A DNA stretch of 45,202 nucleotides, taken from JBAZDC01 sp041654595. GTDB taxonomy: Bacteria; Pseudomonadota; Gammaproteobacteria; Burkholderiales; Burkholderiaceae_B. The notes beneath the pieces were generated by a model, which was not told the DNA's origin, made no database searches, and saw only the letters and a list, made by a program, of their open reading frames with translations. The stretch spans positions 1 to 45,202 of the forward strand of contig CAZKBT010000023.1 of the NCBI GenBank assembly GCA_964551305.1. The letters run 5' to 3'. Shown one piece after another: positions 33,641 through 43,143 of the stretch (position 1 is its first letter; each line of letters opens with the position of its first letter). Made by a program: the position numbers and the translations under genes.

Positions 33641-33889
33641 TCAGTGGATTTCGCGCATTTCCACGTCGGTGACGTCCTGGTTCTTGAACAGGTTTTTTGC
33701 CGTGGCGGGTTTGCGGCGCTCGGCCCAGTAGGCCCTGACGCCGAACGGACGCCCCTTGATACGGGCGACGATGTAGAGAATGCCGACGGCGATCGCCGTG
33801 GAAACCATGAACACGAACGCCATGGCCATGCCGAACAGGGCCAGGAAGAAGAAAAGAACCGCGCGTAGTATCTGATTAAGTGTATTCAT
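33641..33889 (-). CDS. Small membrane protein, conserved hypothetical
   Basis: An 82-residue protein with one long hydrophobic stretch (about residues 8-38: AVLFFFLALFGMAMAF, VFMVSTAIAVGILYIV), possibly two short membrane helices, followed by a basic, cytoplasm-type tail (ARIKGRPFGVRAYWAERRKP). I do not recognise a family. I chose the ATG at 33889 (MNTLNQ) because membrane proteins often begin so; a longer frame to 33970 has no better ribosome site. It is divergent from apbC, with 92 nt between the two starts. Confidence 0.65.
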   Translation of the reverse strand: MNTLNQILRAVLFFFLALFGMAMAFVFMVSTAIAVGILYIVARIKGRPFGVRAYWAERRKPATAKNLFKNQDVTDVEMREIH

Positions 33890-33981
33890 ATGCTTGATGG
33901 ACCCGAAGAGCAGACTATGAGCATCGAAATCTCCGCTATGCTTGAGTCTACGGAACAATTTCCCATGCAAGGTCTGGTGAT

Positions 33982-35067
33982 ATGAGTGTAAGTCCTGAAC
34001 GAATTATGTCTGCGTTATCGGGGGTGACCGATCCTGATACCCAAAAGAAGTTGAATATTACGGCCAAGAACACAGAAATAAAAATAGAAAACGATGGGGC
34101 TACCATCACTGTACCGCTAGGTTACCCATTGCACAATGGCCTGACAGAATTGAGGAAACGTGTTGAAACGGCTGTGTCCGCCTTGAATGTGGTGCCGGTT
34201 TCCGTGGATTTCAAGGCTGAGATTGTCGCGCATGCGGTCCAGCGGGGCCTGAAGCCCATGTCCAATGTGCGCAACATCATCGCGGTGGCCTCCGGCAAGG
34301 GCGGCGTCGGCAAGAGCACGACGGCGGTGAATCTTGCGCTGGCGCTGCTGGCCCAGGGCGCCCGGGTCGGCTTGCTGGACGCCGATATCTACGGGCCCAG
34401 CGTCCCGCTGATGCTGGGCCTGTCCGGAAAACCCGAAACGCTGGACGGCAAGACGATGGAGCCCATGATGGGCCACGGCTTGCAGGCCAACTCCATCGGT
34501 TTCCTGATCGAGGACGATGCGCCCGCCATATGGCGCGGTCCGATGGTGACGCAGGCCTTGCAGCAGCTACTGACGCAGACCAACTGGAAGAATCTGGATT
34601 ATTTGATCGTCGACATGCCGCCGGGCACGGGCGACATCGCCCTGACGATGGCCCAGAAGGTGCCCTTGACCGGAGCCGTCATTGTCACGACGCCCCAGGA
34701 CATGGCGCTGGCCGATGCGCGCAAGGCGACGCGCATGTTCCAGAAGGTCGAGGTGCCCGTGCTGGGCGTCGTCGAGAATATGTCGGTCCATATTTGCTCG
34801 CAATGCGGCCATGCCGAGCCGATCTTCGGCGAACACGGCGGGCGCGACATGGCGCGCGAGTTCGATGTGCCCTGGCTGGGCGCGTTGCCGCTGCAATTGA
34901 GCATCCGCGAGCAGACCGACGCCGGCACGCCCACCGTGGCGGCCGAGCCCGACAGCGAAACGGCCAGGCTGTATCACCATATCGCTCACGGAGTGGCGGC
35001 CCGCGTCGCCGCCCTGCCGCGCGATATGTCGGTCAAAGTCCCGCTGGTCGTGACGCGGACGGATTAG
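33982..35067 (+). CDS. apbC: Iron-sulfur cluster carrier ApbC/Mrp (NBP35 family P-loop protein)
   Basis: A 361-residue cytoplasmic ATPase that carries and transfers [4Fe-4S] clusters. An N-terminal DUF59/MIP18-like domain (1-90) precedes the deviant Walker A GKGGVGKST (about 105-113), Walker B-like LLDADIYGPSVP and VDMPPGTGDI. The cluster-binding CxxC is HICSQCGH near residue 271. The length fits the family. Its stop is only 2 nt before the tamA start, so the two are transcribed together. Confidence 0.95.
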   Translation: MSVSPERIMSALSGVTDPDTQKKLNITAKNTEIKIENDGATITVPLGYPLHNGLTELRKRVETAVSALNVVPVSVDFKAEIVAHAVQRGLKPMSNVRNIIAVASGKGGVGKSTTAVNLALALLAQGARVGLLDADIYGPSVPLMLGLSGKPETLDGKTMEPMMGHGLQANSIGFLIEDDAPAIWRGPMVTQALQQLLTQTNWKNLDYLIVDMPPGTGDIALTMAQKVPLTGAVIVTTPQDMALADARKATRMFQKVEVPVLGVVENMSVHICSQCGHAEPIFGEHGGRDMAREFDVPWLGALPLQLSIREQTDAGTPTVAAEPDSETARLYHHIAHGVAARVAALPRDMSVKVPLVVTRTD

Positions 35068-35069
35068 GC

Positions 35070-36845
35070 ATGCGGTTAGGCGCGACTTGTCTTCTCGCCA
35101 TCGCCTGCCTGGCCGTGGGAAACGCACGCGCGGATCGTCCCGACGTCGTGATCGATCCGGGCGGGGTGCCGCCCGAGGCCCTGTCCGCCATTACGGCGGC
35201 GGTCGACGCCATCACGCGATTGGCCGAGGACCAGGACGGCGGCGAAGTCTCGCGCTTGCGCCGGCGCGCGCACGACGCCACGGTGTCGGCGCTGGAAACG
35301 CAAGGTTACTTTGCGCCGATCGTCACGCTGGAGGTCGGCGAGGACATCGGCGGGGAAACCTGGGACATCATCATCGAGCCCGGCGAGCGCACGGTCGTCG
35401 AAGGCGTCAATCTGTCGTTCCAGGGACGCATCGCGGATAGCGACAGCGCCGGACGAGTGGAAAAGCTGCGCAGCGAATGGGCATTGAAAAAGGGAATGCC
35501 TTTCATCAACGCCACCTGGAGCCAGGCCAAATCGGATCTGCTGGACGACGTCAGCCGCAAGGACTTTTATTTTGCGCGCCTGTCGCATAGCCAGGCCACG
35601 ATCGATGCCGACCAGGCCAAGGCCGATCTGGACGTCGAAATCAAAAGCGGCCCCAAGGTTCGCCTGGGAGAGTTGCGCATCGAAGGCCTGAAGCGCGTGC
35701 CCGCCTCGCTGGTCGAGCGCTACGTGCGCTACACGCCCGGCGACCCGTACGACCAGGATTTGCTGGATGACTGGCAGCAGGGCTTGCAGTCGACGACCTT
35801 CTTCCGGGGAGCGTTCGTGACCATGGATCGCGACGACGCGGTGCAGAAGGTGTTGGCCAACGGCGACATGGAGATTCCCGTGAACGTCAACGTGTCCGAG
35901 GCGCCGGCCCGGCGTTTCACCGGCTCGCTCGGAGCCGACAGCGACCATGGCGTGCGCGTCGAAGGACTGTATCGCCAGAACGTCGTTTTCGGCTTGCCGA
36001 TCTGGATAGAAACGGGCGTCGGAGTCGACAAGAACCGGCAGCGCTTTTTCTACGACGTGCATTTGCCGCCGACCAGCAGCAACTACAAAGACAGCTTCGG
36101 CGTGCTGTACAACCATTCGGACATCGAAGGTCTGGACACCACGCGCTACGGCCTGGGCTGGAAGCGTACCCAGGAAAGGAAAGCGGCCGGTGACAGCCGG
36201 GTCGAGTACGAGACGCAATGGGGCCTGGTCGCCGCCCATGACAGAACACGGATCAGCGGGGCGCAAGGCTATACCGTGCCGACGCTGGTGGGCACGTGGC
36301 AATGGCTGCGCCGCGACGTCAACGACAAGTACGATCCCCGTGAAGGAAATCTGATCGATTTCGGCTTGGGGGCGGGCGTGACCCTGGACAGGGGAGAGCC
36401 CTTTTACCGCGCCAGCCTGCGCGGGCAGCAATGGTGGACGCTGGGACGGCATGACGTGCTGACCGTGCGCGGCGAGGTCGGCAAGGTCTGGTCGAACACG
36501 GAACGCTTGCCCGCGGATTTCGGCTATCGCACGGGCGGGGCCCGCACGGTGCGCGGCTATCGTTTCGAAAGCATGGGCATCAAGCGCGGCGATGCGACGA
36601 TAGGGGCGCCGGCATTGGCCGTCGCCAGCGTGGAGTACATCCATTATTTCACCGAGATGTTCGGCGTGAGCGCCTTCGTCGACGTGGGCGATGCCGCCGA
36701 ATCCTTCGGTTCGATGAAGCCGGCTTTCGGGTATGGTATCGGCGCGGCCGTCAGGACGCCCGCCGGGCCTTTTTTCGTCGACCTGGCCTATGGTCAGCGT
36801 GATCGGCGCTTGCGGTTGCATTTTTCTTTGGGTATTGCCTTTTGA
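35070..36845 (+). CDS. tamA: Outer membrane assembly protein TamA (Omp85 family)
   Basis: A 591-residue outer membrane protein with a signal peptide (about 21 residues, ending NARA). It has three POTRA-like repeats (about 25-260, including VRLGELRIEGLKRVPASLVERYVRYTPGDPYDQDLLDD) and a C-terminal beta barrel. The barrel has the Omp85 loop motif VRGY (ARTVRGYRFES) and ends on a Phe after LHFSLGIAF. With TamB it helps insert autotransporters and move lipid or protein between membranes. The ATG at 35070 is 2 nt after the apbC stop; the longer upstream reading frame overlaps apbC and is not real. The stop overlaps the TTG start of tamB. Confidence 0.92.
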   Translation: MRLGATCLLAIACLAVGNARADRPDVVIDPGGVPPEALSAITAAVDAITRLAEDQDGGEVSRLRRRAHDATVSALETQGYFAPIVTLEVGEDIGGETWDIIIEPGERTVVEGVNLSFQGRIADSDSAGRVEKLRSEWALKKGMPFINATWSQAKSDLLDDVSRKDFYFARLSHSQATIDADQAKADLDVEIKSGPKVRLGELRIEGLKRVPASLVERYVRYTPGDPYDQDLLDDWQQGLQSTTFFRGAFVTMDRDDAVQKVLANGDMEIPVNVNVSEAPARRFTGSLGADSDHGVRVEGLYRQNVVFGLPIWIETGVGVDKNRQRFFYDVHLPPTSSNYKDSFGVLYNHSDIEGLDTTRYGLGWKRTQERKAAGDSRVEYETQWGLVAAHDRTRISGAQGYTVPTLVGTWQWLRRDVNDKYDPREGNLIDFGLGAGVTLDRGEPFYRASLRGQQWWTLGRHDVLTVRGEVGKVWSNTERLPADFGYRTGGARTVRGYRFESMGIKRGDATIGAPALAVASVEYIHYFTEMFGVSAFVDVGDAAESFGSMKPAFGYGIGAAVRTPAGPFFVDLAYGQRDRRLRLHFSLGIAF

Positions 36846-39800
36846 GTGCTTTGGGACGCTGGATACGCGGGATAGTCATTTGGTTCGTGCCGATCCTCAT
36901 CGTGCTCGTGCTGATCGTGTGCGGATTTCTCTATTGGGTCGTCGGCACTACGGCCGGCACGCGCTGGGCGGTGGAGACGGCGGTGAGCCAGGTGGACGGG
37001 CTGGCCAGAGACGTGTCGGGCACGCTCTGGGACGGCGTGTCCGTGGGCAAGCTGACCCTGCCCTTGCCCGATCTGGACGTGGATCTCGAGGATTTCGTAC
37101 TGCAGGCGAATTGGCGCGAGCTGCTGGAGCGCCGCCTGCACGTCAACGTCTTGACGGCGTCGTCCTTGAGCGTGGACCTGCATCCCGGCGACCAGCCGGA
37201 AAGCACCGAGCCTTTCTCCATGCCCGAACTGCCCGTCCAAGTGGCGCTGGACCACTTTTATCTGGGCAAGCTGGCCATAGCCCAGGATGGCGAGCCCATT
37301 CCGGTAGACATCGGCAACCTGGGCGCGGCGCTGGCATTGGGCGGCGACCAGGGGCAGCTGGTGGTGCGCAGCGTCCGGGTCGAGCACGATGCCATGCGCG
37401 CCGACGTGGACGGCGAGCTGGAAGTCGAGTCCTTTGCCTCGCCATGGCCCTTGCTGGCGGATTTCAACGTGCGGGCCACGGGCTTGACCGAGGATTCGCC
37501 GTTGTGCATCAGGAAACACGTGCCGAATCTGCCGGCTAAAAAGCAGGCGGCGCAAGAGAGGAAAGAAGGGAACGGGCAACAGGCGCAGGAGAAAAAAGGA
37601 ACGAAAGAGCAGGAGAAGAACGAAGCGAGCGGGCAAAAGACAGGGCAAGAACAGAAAGGTGAGCGCGAGGCCGGGGAAGCCGTGCCGGAGTCTGCCGATT
37701 CCAATGCCGATGCCGAGCCGTGCGATCTGCATCTGACGCTGAGCGCCGCGGGCGACCTGGAACGGATGCGGGCCAGGCTCGACGGCCAGGGGCAAGGAAT
37801 GGCGGTCAAGCTCGATGCGGCGCTGGCGCCTTCCGCCGCGATGCCGGTGGACGACCTGGCGTTCGCCGTTCAACTGGCGGATTCGTCCTCGCTGGAGGGG
37901 ACGCTGGCCTGGAAGGCCGGCGAATCGGATCAGGTCGGCGGGCTGTCGGGAACGCTGCGCGCGCAGCGCTTCGACGTCGGGAGTCTGGTCGGGCCGGCCA
38001 TTCCCGAAGCCGTGATCAGCATGGATGCCTCGTTCAGCGCGCGGCTGAGGACGGATTTCATGCCCGAGTCGGCGGATGTCGATATTCTGTTCGGCGAAGG
38101 CTCCAGCTGGAACAAGCAGGCGCTCAGCGGTTCGCTCAAGGCTTCCTTGGCGCGCGAGCAGGGAAATGAACGCGCCGATGTCGCGCACGCGCATGCGGAG
38201 CAGGCGAGCGCCAATTCGCCGTCCTCCGGTTCGCCGTCCGACGAATCCCGCGCAAGACATGAAACTGCCGCCGCGGCCGGCGGCATCGCCATCGAGGATT
38301 TGCGCTTGGCGGTGTTCGATACGGATCTGCATCTGGGCCGTAATCACGTGCAGACCAAGGGGAGCCTGGGCGCGCCCGACAGCCGATTGACGCTGGACGT
38401 GATTGCGCCCGACCTGGCCGCCTTCTGGCCGGACATTCCGGGCGGCGCCCAGTTGAAAGGCGCGCTGGCCGGCGCGTTGGCCGAGCATCAGGCGCAGTTG
38501 GCCGCGCAGTACACGCCGGAACCGGGCGAAGACGAGGATTCGCCGTTCGCGAAGCCGATCAAGGCCGAGCTGGACATGAGGGGAGCCTGGGGAACGGATC
38601 CGGCGCACCCGCAGGCGCCGCCGAGCTGGCGCGCGCAGTTCAAGACCTTGGCCGCCGAGCAGGGCGACCTGGGCGTGAGGGCAACGCAAGCTGTTCCCAT
38701 CGTGCTTTCTCCGCAAGCGGTCGAGCCGGGATGGCAATGGGAGCTGGGCCGTACCGCGCTGGACCTGTTGGTGAAGGGCAAAACGATGGTGGCGGTCCAG
38801 CATGGTTATTCGCGCGGCAGAGACGCGGTCTGGGAAACGCAGGGCGCGGTTTCGCGGCTGGCGTTGACCCCCGAGCTTTTTGCGGCCATCGATGCATTGA
38901 TGCCCAGCGACGATGAAGCCGTGGAAGAAAAGCGCGGCGGCGTGAAAATACGCGACGAGCGGCCGAACCCCGTGAACGGCATCGATCTGGGGCTGGACTG
39001 GCAATTGCGCTTCGCCGGCGCGCTTCAAGGGCAGGTGCGCGCGCGGCGCTTGAGCGGCGACCTCATGGTGCCGTCTTCGCCGTCGGTGCCGTTGGGCCTG
39101 CGCACCGGCGATATCGAGATCGATCTGGTTCCCGAAGGCGCCGCGTCGAGCCGGGTTCGCGCGGCGCTGACGGTGGTCACCGAGAAAATGGGGCAGGCCG
39201 AAATCACGGCGAATGCGCGCTTGCATACGGCGGCCGATGGCGGCTTCGGGCTGGACGAGCGCGATCCGGTTTCGATAGGCGTGGAGGCGGATATCCAGGA
39301 CCTGGGCTGGACCAGCTTGTTCCTGGATGATTCCATGGAGCTGGGCGGCGCGGTGCGTGTCTCGGCCCAGGCCGAAAGCCGTTCCGACGGTTCCTGGAAC
39401 ACGGCCGGCACGATACGCGGCGAGAAACTGCGCTTCCTGCGCCTGGACGACGGGGTGCGCCTGCTGGACGGCACGCTGGACGCGCGCTTCGATAATGATC
39501 GCCTGGTCCTGGAATCCTTGAACTTCCCGGCGGTCTTGCGCGTGACGCCCAAGGAATGGCGTACGGCGGAATGGGTCAGCAGCAATCCCGATGCGCAGGA
39601 CGGCCGGTTGACGGTATCGGGCGAGTGGTACCTGTTCGATTCGCGCGGCGAGCTGAATGTCGAGCTGTTCCGATACCCGATCTTGCAGCGCTCGGATCGC
39701 TACGCCATGATGAGCGGCGAGCTCGCCATCGCGGCGACCTTGCCGTCGGTGTCGATCAAAGGGCAGGTTACGGCGGATGCGGGCTGGGTCGATCTCGATA

Positions 39801-40636
39801 TGGTCGGCGGCGTGCCGACGGTGGACGGCGACGTGGTGGTGATACGAGGAGGCAAGGCGCCGCAGGAAAGCAGCGCGCCCGTGGATCTTGCCCTGGACCT
39901 GCTGGTCGACCTGGGGCCGCGCTTTTATTTGACGGGTTATGGCGTGAACTCGGGACTGGTGGGCCAGCTGCGCGTCGTCATGGCGGCGGGCAGGCTGACG
40001 GGTCTCGGGGCTTTGCGCACGCGCGGCGGTGCGATCGAAACCTACGGCCAACGCCTGCAGCTGCGGCGCGGCACCGTCACCTTCCAGGGCGATATAACGA
40101 ACCCGGTCCTCGATATCGAAGCCTTGCGCACCGGGCTGGCCGTGGAGGCGGGGGTCAAGGTCGCGGGCACGGCCAAGCGTCCGCGCATCGACCTGGTGTC
40201 CTATCCGGCGGTCAGCGAGCTGGAGAAACTATCCTGGCTGCTGCTTGGGCACGGTCCCGATGATTCGGGGGGCGACATGGCGCTGCTCTTTTCCGTGGGC
40301 ACGTCGTTCCTGGGCAGCGGCGAGCCGTTCTATCGCAAGTTCGGCCTGGATGAAGTGTCGATGCGCTCGGGCGAGCTGGGCAGCGCGGGCAGCATCCTGC
40401 CGCCCGAGAGCGTAGTGCGCAACCTGGACAGCAACACCAGCGACATCGAGAATCGCTTCGTCATGGCCAGCAAGCGCTTCGAGAACGGCATCACCTTGAG
40501 CGCGCAGCAGGCGCTGTCCGACACCGGCACCGTGGGACGCGCCAGTTATCGGCTGGCGCGTGGATTGACGGCCGAGATCACGGCCGGCACGGTCAACGGC
40601 CTGGCCCTCATTTATCGCTGGTTCTCGCGCGACTAG
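36842..40636 (+). CDS. tamB: Translocation and assembly module protein TamB
   Basis: A 1264-residue inner-membrane-anchored periplasmic protein. One N-terminal membrane helix (about 10-33) is followed by a long beta-rich (AsmA-like, lipid-groove) body. The C-terminal DUF490 domain has RGGAIETYGQRLQLRRGTVTFQG, NPVLDIEALR and a barrel-like ending VNGLALIYRWFSRD. It partners TamA, encoded just upstream. The start is TTG at 36842, overlapping the tamA stop by 4 nt. Odd points: a Lys/Glu/Gln-rich low-complexity insert at about 232-292, bracketed by Cys222 and Cys294, the only cysteines outside the membrane helix; and a smaller Ser/His/Ala-rich stretch at about 440-475. Confidence 0.93.
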   Translation: MSALGRWIRGIVIWFVPILIVLVLIVCGFLYWVVGTTAGTRWAVETAVSQVDGLARDVSGTLWDGVSVGKLTLPLPDLDVDLEDFVLQANWRELLERRLHVNVLTASSLSVDLHPGDQPESTEPFSMPELPVQVALDHFYLGKLAIAQDGEPIPVDIGNLGAALALGGDQGQLVVRSVRVEHDAMRADVDGELEVESFASPWPLLADFNVRATGLTEDSPLCIRKHVPNLPAKKQAAQERKEGNGQQAQEKKGTKEQEKNEASGQKTGQEQKGEREAGEAVPESADSNADAEPCDLHLTLSAAGDLERMRARLDGQGQGMAVKLDAALAPSAAMPVDDLAFAVQLADSSSLEGTLAWKAGESDQVGGLSGTLRAQRFDVGSLVGPAIPEAVISMDASFSARLRTDFMPESADVDILFGEGSSWNKQALSGSLKASLAREQGNERADVAHAHAEQASANSPSSGSPSDESRARHETAAAAGGIAIEDLRLAVFDTDLHLGRNHVQTKGSLGAPDSRLTLDVIAPDLAAFWPDIPGGAQLKGALAGALAEHQAQLAAQYTPEPGEDEDSPFAKPIKAELDMRGAWGTDPAHPQAPPSWRAQFKTLAAEQGDLGVRATQAVPIVLSPQAVEPGWQWELGRTALDLLVKGKTMVAVQHGYSRGRDAVWETQGAVSRLALTPELFAAIDALMPSDDEAVEEKRGGVKIRDERPNPVNGIDLGLDWQLRFAGALQGQVRARRLSGDLMVPSSPSVPLGLRTGDIEIDLVPEGAASSRVRAALTVVTEKMGQAEITANARLHTAADGGFGLDERDPVSIGVEADIQDLGWTSLFLDDSMELGGAVRVSAQAESRSDGSWNTAGTIRGEKLRFLRLDDGVRLLDGTLDARFDNDRLVLESLNFPAVLRVTPKEWRTAEWVSSNPDAQDGRLTVSGEWYLFDSRGELNVELFRYPILQRSDRYAMMSGELAIAATLPSVSIKGQVTADAGWVDLDMVGGVPTVDGDVVVIRGGKAPQESSAPVDLALDLLVDLGPRFYLTGYGVNSGLVGQLRVVMAAGRLTGLGALRTRGGAIETYGQRLQLRRGTVTFQGDITNPVLDIEALRTGLAVEAGVKVAGTAKRPRIDLVSYPAVSELEKLSWLLLGHGPDDSGGDMALLFSVGTSFLGSGEPFYRKFGLDEVSMRSGELGSAGSILPPESVVRNLDSNTSDIENRFVMASKRFENGITLSAQQALSDTGTVGRASYRLARGLTAEITAGTVNGLALIYRWFSRD

Positions 40637-40646
40637 CATGCAAGGG

Positions 40647-40674
40647 CGCCGGACCCGGCCCGGGGGCCGGCGCT
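40647..40674. terminator. GC hairpin between tamB and the convergent dehydrogenase gene
   Basis: GCGCCGG (40647-40653) pairs with CCGGCGC (40668-40674), and the inner CCC/GGG extends the stem. It sits in the 48-nt gap between two convergent genes. No T-tract. Confidence 0.55.
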
Positions 40675-40684
40675 CGACGGCCCG

Positions 40685-41641
40685 TCATTGCTCTTTGTCC
40701 ATGTCTTCCTGGGCTTTGAGTTGCGTGATCAGTTTTTTCTGGAAGTGCTCGATGACGGCTTCTTTGTTGTCGGGATAGGCGAAAAAGCCCTCGCCGGTCT
40801 TCAGGCCGAGCTTGTTTTCCCGCACTTTGCTTTTCAGCAGCGGGCTGGCTTGCCGCGTGTTGCTGATGAGCGGAAGCAGGTTGTCGCCCACTGTGCACCA
40901 GATATCCAGGCCGCCGAAGTCCGCGACTTCCAGCTGGCCGGTGGTGGCGTAGCGAAACGCCGGGCCGTACTTCAACGCCGCATCGATATCCTGCGCCGAC
41001 GCGACCTGCATTTCCATCAGCGAAAACACTTCCCTGGCTATCCCTTGCTGGATGCGGTTGGCCACCAGTCCCGGCACGTTCTTGAGCACCCGGATGGTTT
41101 TCTTGCCCGCCGCCTCGAAGAGCGCCTCGACGGCATTCAAGGCGTCTTGCTCCGTGTTGCCGAAGTCGGACAGCTCCACCAAGGGAATGAGATGCGCGGG
41201 GTTGTACCAGTGGCAGATCATGCAGCGTTTTTTCTCGTTCTCGCCCAAGTCCGCGATGATGTCGAACAAATCGAGGCTGGACGTATTGCTTGCCAGGATC
41301 GCCTCCGGCTTCGAGGCCGCCGCCAGTTTCTTGAACAGGTCCTGCTTGAGCGCCAGGTTTTCGGGCGCCGCCTCGATAATGAAATCGGCATCCTTGACCA
41401 CGCCTTCCAGGCTAGCCGCGATGTCGACCCGCCGCAGGGATTCGCGCACCGCGCGATCGTCGATCAAGCCATGCTTGCTCAGTACGCTCAGGTCGTTTTC
41501 CATTTTTCGGTGGAGCGCGTCGCGGGCGGCGGCGTTCGGCTCGTAAATGGAAACCGGATAGCTTTTCATCGCGAAGTATTGCGCGATGCCCTGTCCCATG
41601 GTTCCGCCGCCGATGACGGCGATGCGCGAGATTGTCTTCAT
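40685..41641 (-). CDS. 3-hydroxyacyl-CoA dehydrogenase (PaaH/Hbd type)
   Basis: A 318-residue NAD-dependent dehydrogenase that oxidises L-3-hydroxyacyl-CoA to 3-ketoacyl-CoA. The Rossmann motif GGGTMGQGIA is at residues 10-19. ASNTSSLDLFDI, the catalytic His region MICHWYNPAHLIPLVEL and GLVANRIQQGIAREVF follow. The ATG at 41641 (MKTISR) has AAAGG 5-6 nt upstream; an ATG at 41659 is also possible. A longer in-frame reading runs through the fumarylacetoacetase gene and is an artefact. It follows that gene by 29 nt, so they form an operon, probably controlled by the AraC-type gene upstream. The exact acyl chain is unknown. Confidence 0.92.
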   Translation of the reverse strand: MKTISRIAVIGGGTMGQGIAQYFAMKSYPVSIYEPNAAARDALHRKMENDLSVLSKHGLIDDRAVRESLRRVDIAASLEGVVKDADFIIEAAPENLALKQDLFKKLAAASKPEAILASNTSSLDLFDIIADLGENEKKRCMICHWYNPAHLIPLVELSDFGNTEQDALNAVEALFEAAGKKTIRVLKNVPGLVANRIQQGIAREVFSLMEMQVASAQDIDAALKYGPAFRYATTGQLEVADFGGLDIWCTVGDNLLPLISNTRQASPLLKSKVRENKLGLKTGEGFFAYPDNKEAVIEHFQKKLITQLKAQEDMDKEQ

Positions 41642-41670
41642 ATCGACCTTTGCTTGCATGGCGTTGTGGC

Positions 41671-42990
41671 TCAGGCGGGCAGGATGGTGCCGCGGCAGGC
41701 GCCGAACCCGATTGTCCTGAATCCGGCCTTGCGGCACGTGCCGGTCAGCGTGATCTCGTCGCCGTCTTCCAGGTAGGACCGGACTTCTCCGTTGGGCAGA
41801 GCGACAGGCTTGCCGCCGTTTTCCGTCAATTCGAGCAGGCTGCCGAGCTGTTCGGGCACCGGCCCGGAAATGGTGCCCGTTCCGAGGATGTCGCCCGCGT
41901 CCATCTGGCAGCCAGTCACGGTGTGATGCGTCAGCATCTGCTGCGGCGTCCAGTATAGATGCAGCATATTGGATTCGATGAGCCGCACCGCGGCTTCGCC
42001 GTCCCGGCGCATTTTCGCCGTTCGGCAATATACCTGGAGCTCGATGTCGATCGCGCCCAAGGATTGATCCTGGTCCGACTGCAAATAGGGGAGGGGTCGG
42101 GGATCGTCCGGCGCGCGTTCGGGCACGGGCCCGCGAAACGGCGCCAATGCGTGCGTGGTGATGATCCAGGGGGAAATGGAGGTGCCGAAGTTTTTGGACA
42201 GGAAGGGCCCCAAGGGCTTCATTTCCCATTTCTGGATGTCGCGCGCCGACCAGTCGTTCAACAGCCCGAAGCCCGCGATGTGATCGAATGAGTCCTCGAT
42301 GCGCAACGGCGTCCCCCATTCGGTGGGCTTGCCGACGTACACCGCCATTTCCAGTTCGAGGTCCAGTTCTTTGCAAGGGCCGAACATCGGCGGCGTGCCC
42401 GCTTTGCCGGGCACCAGCTGGCCCGTGGGGCGCCGGACGTCGGAGCCGGACACCTTCACCGTGGAGGGCCGGCCATGATAGCCGATGGGCACCCATTTGT
42501 AGTTGTCGGGCAAGGGGTTTTCGGGCTGGAGCAGGCCGCCGGCGCGAACGGCGTGATGGATGCCGGCGTAGAAATCGGTATAGTTCGCGACGTTCACGGG
42601 CCTGTGCAAGGTGACGGAGTCCAGAGGGTGCAACAGTTGGTCCGCGAACCGTTTCGCGTCCAGCGTATCATCCTTGCCGAGCAGGTCGAAAACGCGATGG
42701 TGCAGTTTCAGGCCGGCCTCCAGGCCTTGCGAGAGCAGCAGATTCAGGCTGTCGGCGTCGACGTGCTCGGCGCTGACCGCGTCGCCCAGCAGGCCGAGTT
42801 CGCGCGCCCGCGCGAGGTCCAGGACCCGATCGCCGACGGCGGTCCCCACCCTGGCGTTTCCATCCTTGGTGGAAAACACGCCCAAGGGCAGGTTCTGGAT
42901 GGGAAAGTCCGTGCGTTCGTCGTTCGCCTGGGCTACCCAGCTTTTCCGGTTGGTGTCGTGGGTGCGGTCTATCGCAAGAAAACGGTTCAT
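41671..42990 (-). CDS. fahA: Fumarylacetoacetase
   Basis: A 439-residue enzyme that hydrolyses fumarylacetoacetate to fumarate and acetoacetate, the last step of homogentisate degradation. PVNVANYTDFYAGIHHA, PIGYHGRPSTVKVSG, KELDLELEMAVYVGK, GFGLLNDWSARDIQKWE, PLGPFLSKNFGTSISPW and MLTHHTVTGCQMDAGDILGTGT match the family, with metal-binding Asp/Glu residues and the active-site His in place. AAGGA lies 6 nt before the ATG. Homogentisate dioxygenase (hmgA), its usual partner, is not beside it; instead a 3-hydroxyacyl-CoA dehydrogenase follows. It may serve ordinary tyrosine catabolism or a related diketo acid. Confidence 0.94.
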   Translation of the reverse strand: MNRFLAIDRTHDTNRKSWVAQANDERTDFPIQNLPLGVFSTKDGNARVGTAVGDRVLDLARARELGLLGDAVSAEHVDADSLNLLLSQGLEAGLKLHHRVFDLLGKDDTLDAKRFADQLLHPLDSVTLHRPVNVANYTDFYAGIHHAVRAGGLLQPENPLPDNYKWVPIGYHGRPSTVKVSGSDVRRPTGQLVPGKAGTPPMFGPCKELDLELEMAVYVGKPTEWGTPLRIEDSFDHIAGFGLLNDWSARDIQKWEMKPLGPFLSKNFGTSISPWIITTHALAPFRGPVPERAPDDPRPLPYLQSDQDQSLGAIDIELQVYCRTAKMRRDGEAAVRLIESNMLHLYWTPQQMLTHHTVTGCQMDAGDILGTGTISGPVPEQLGSLLELTENGGKPVALPNGEVRSYLEDGDEITLTGTCRKAGFRTIGFGACRGTILPA

Positions 42991-43099
42991 GAGAATTCCT
43001 TGTGTCGTGGCCGTGGGGCTGCCGTCCCGTCGGATGCGGGCATGAACGACCAGCGTACCGTGTAATGCGGTGCGCGACCGCTCAGCAGCGGACAGAGAA

Positions 43100-43115
43100 T
43101 GTCCCGAATGGGACA
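43100..43115. promoter_or_regulatory. Inverted repeat upstream of fahA operon
   Basis: TGTCCC-GAAT-GGGACA is a perfect 6-bp inverted repeat, 110 nt upstream of fahA and just after the end of the AraC-type gene. It could be an operator for that regulator; the stem could also act in RNA. Confidence 0.4.
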
Positions 43116-43143
43116 GCCTCGCAGGGGCGGCGGCGCGCCGGGA

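Noticed and set aside
34530..35069. N-terminal extension of tamA by 180 codons
   Set aside because: It overlaps apbC out of frame; the signal peptide and a normal N-terminus begin at 35070.
35076..36821. Minus-strand frame of 581 codons opposite tamA
   Set aside because: GC-driven shadow; tamA on the other strand has a signal peptide, POTRA repeats and a barrel.
36794..40051. Minus-strand open frame of 1085 codons opposite tamB
   Set aside because: Shadow of tamB in high-GC DNA: Arg/Gln/His-rich with no domain signature, while the plus strand encodes a clear TamB.
40685..42496. A 603-residue fusion of a hydrolase-like N-terminus with 3-hydroxyacyl-CoA dehydrogenase
   Set aside because: The N-terminal part is a wrong-frame reading of fumarylacetoacetase; the dehydrogenase has a normal start and ribosome site at 41641.
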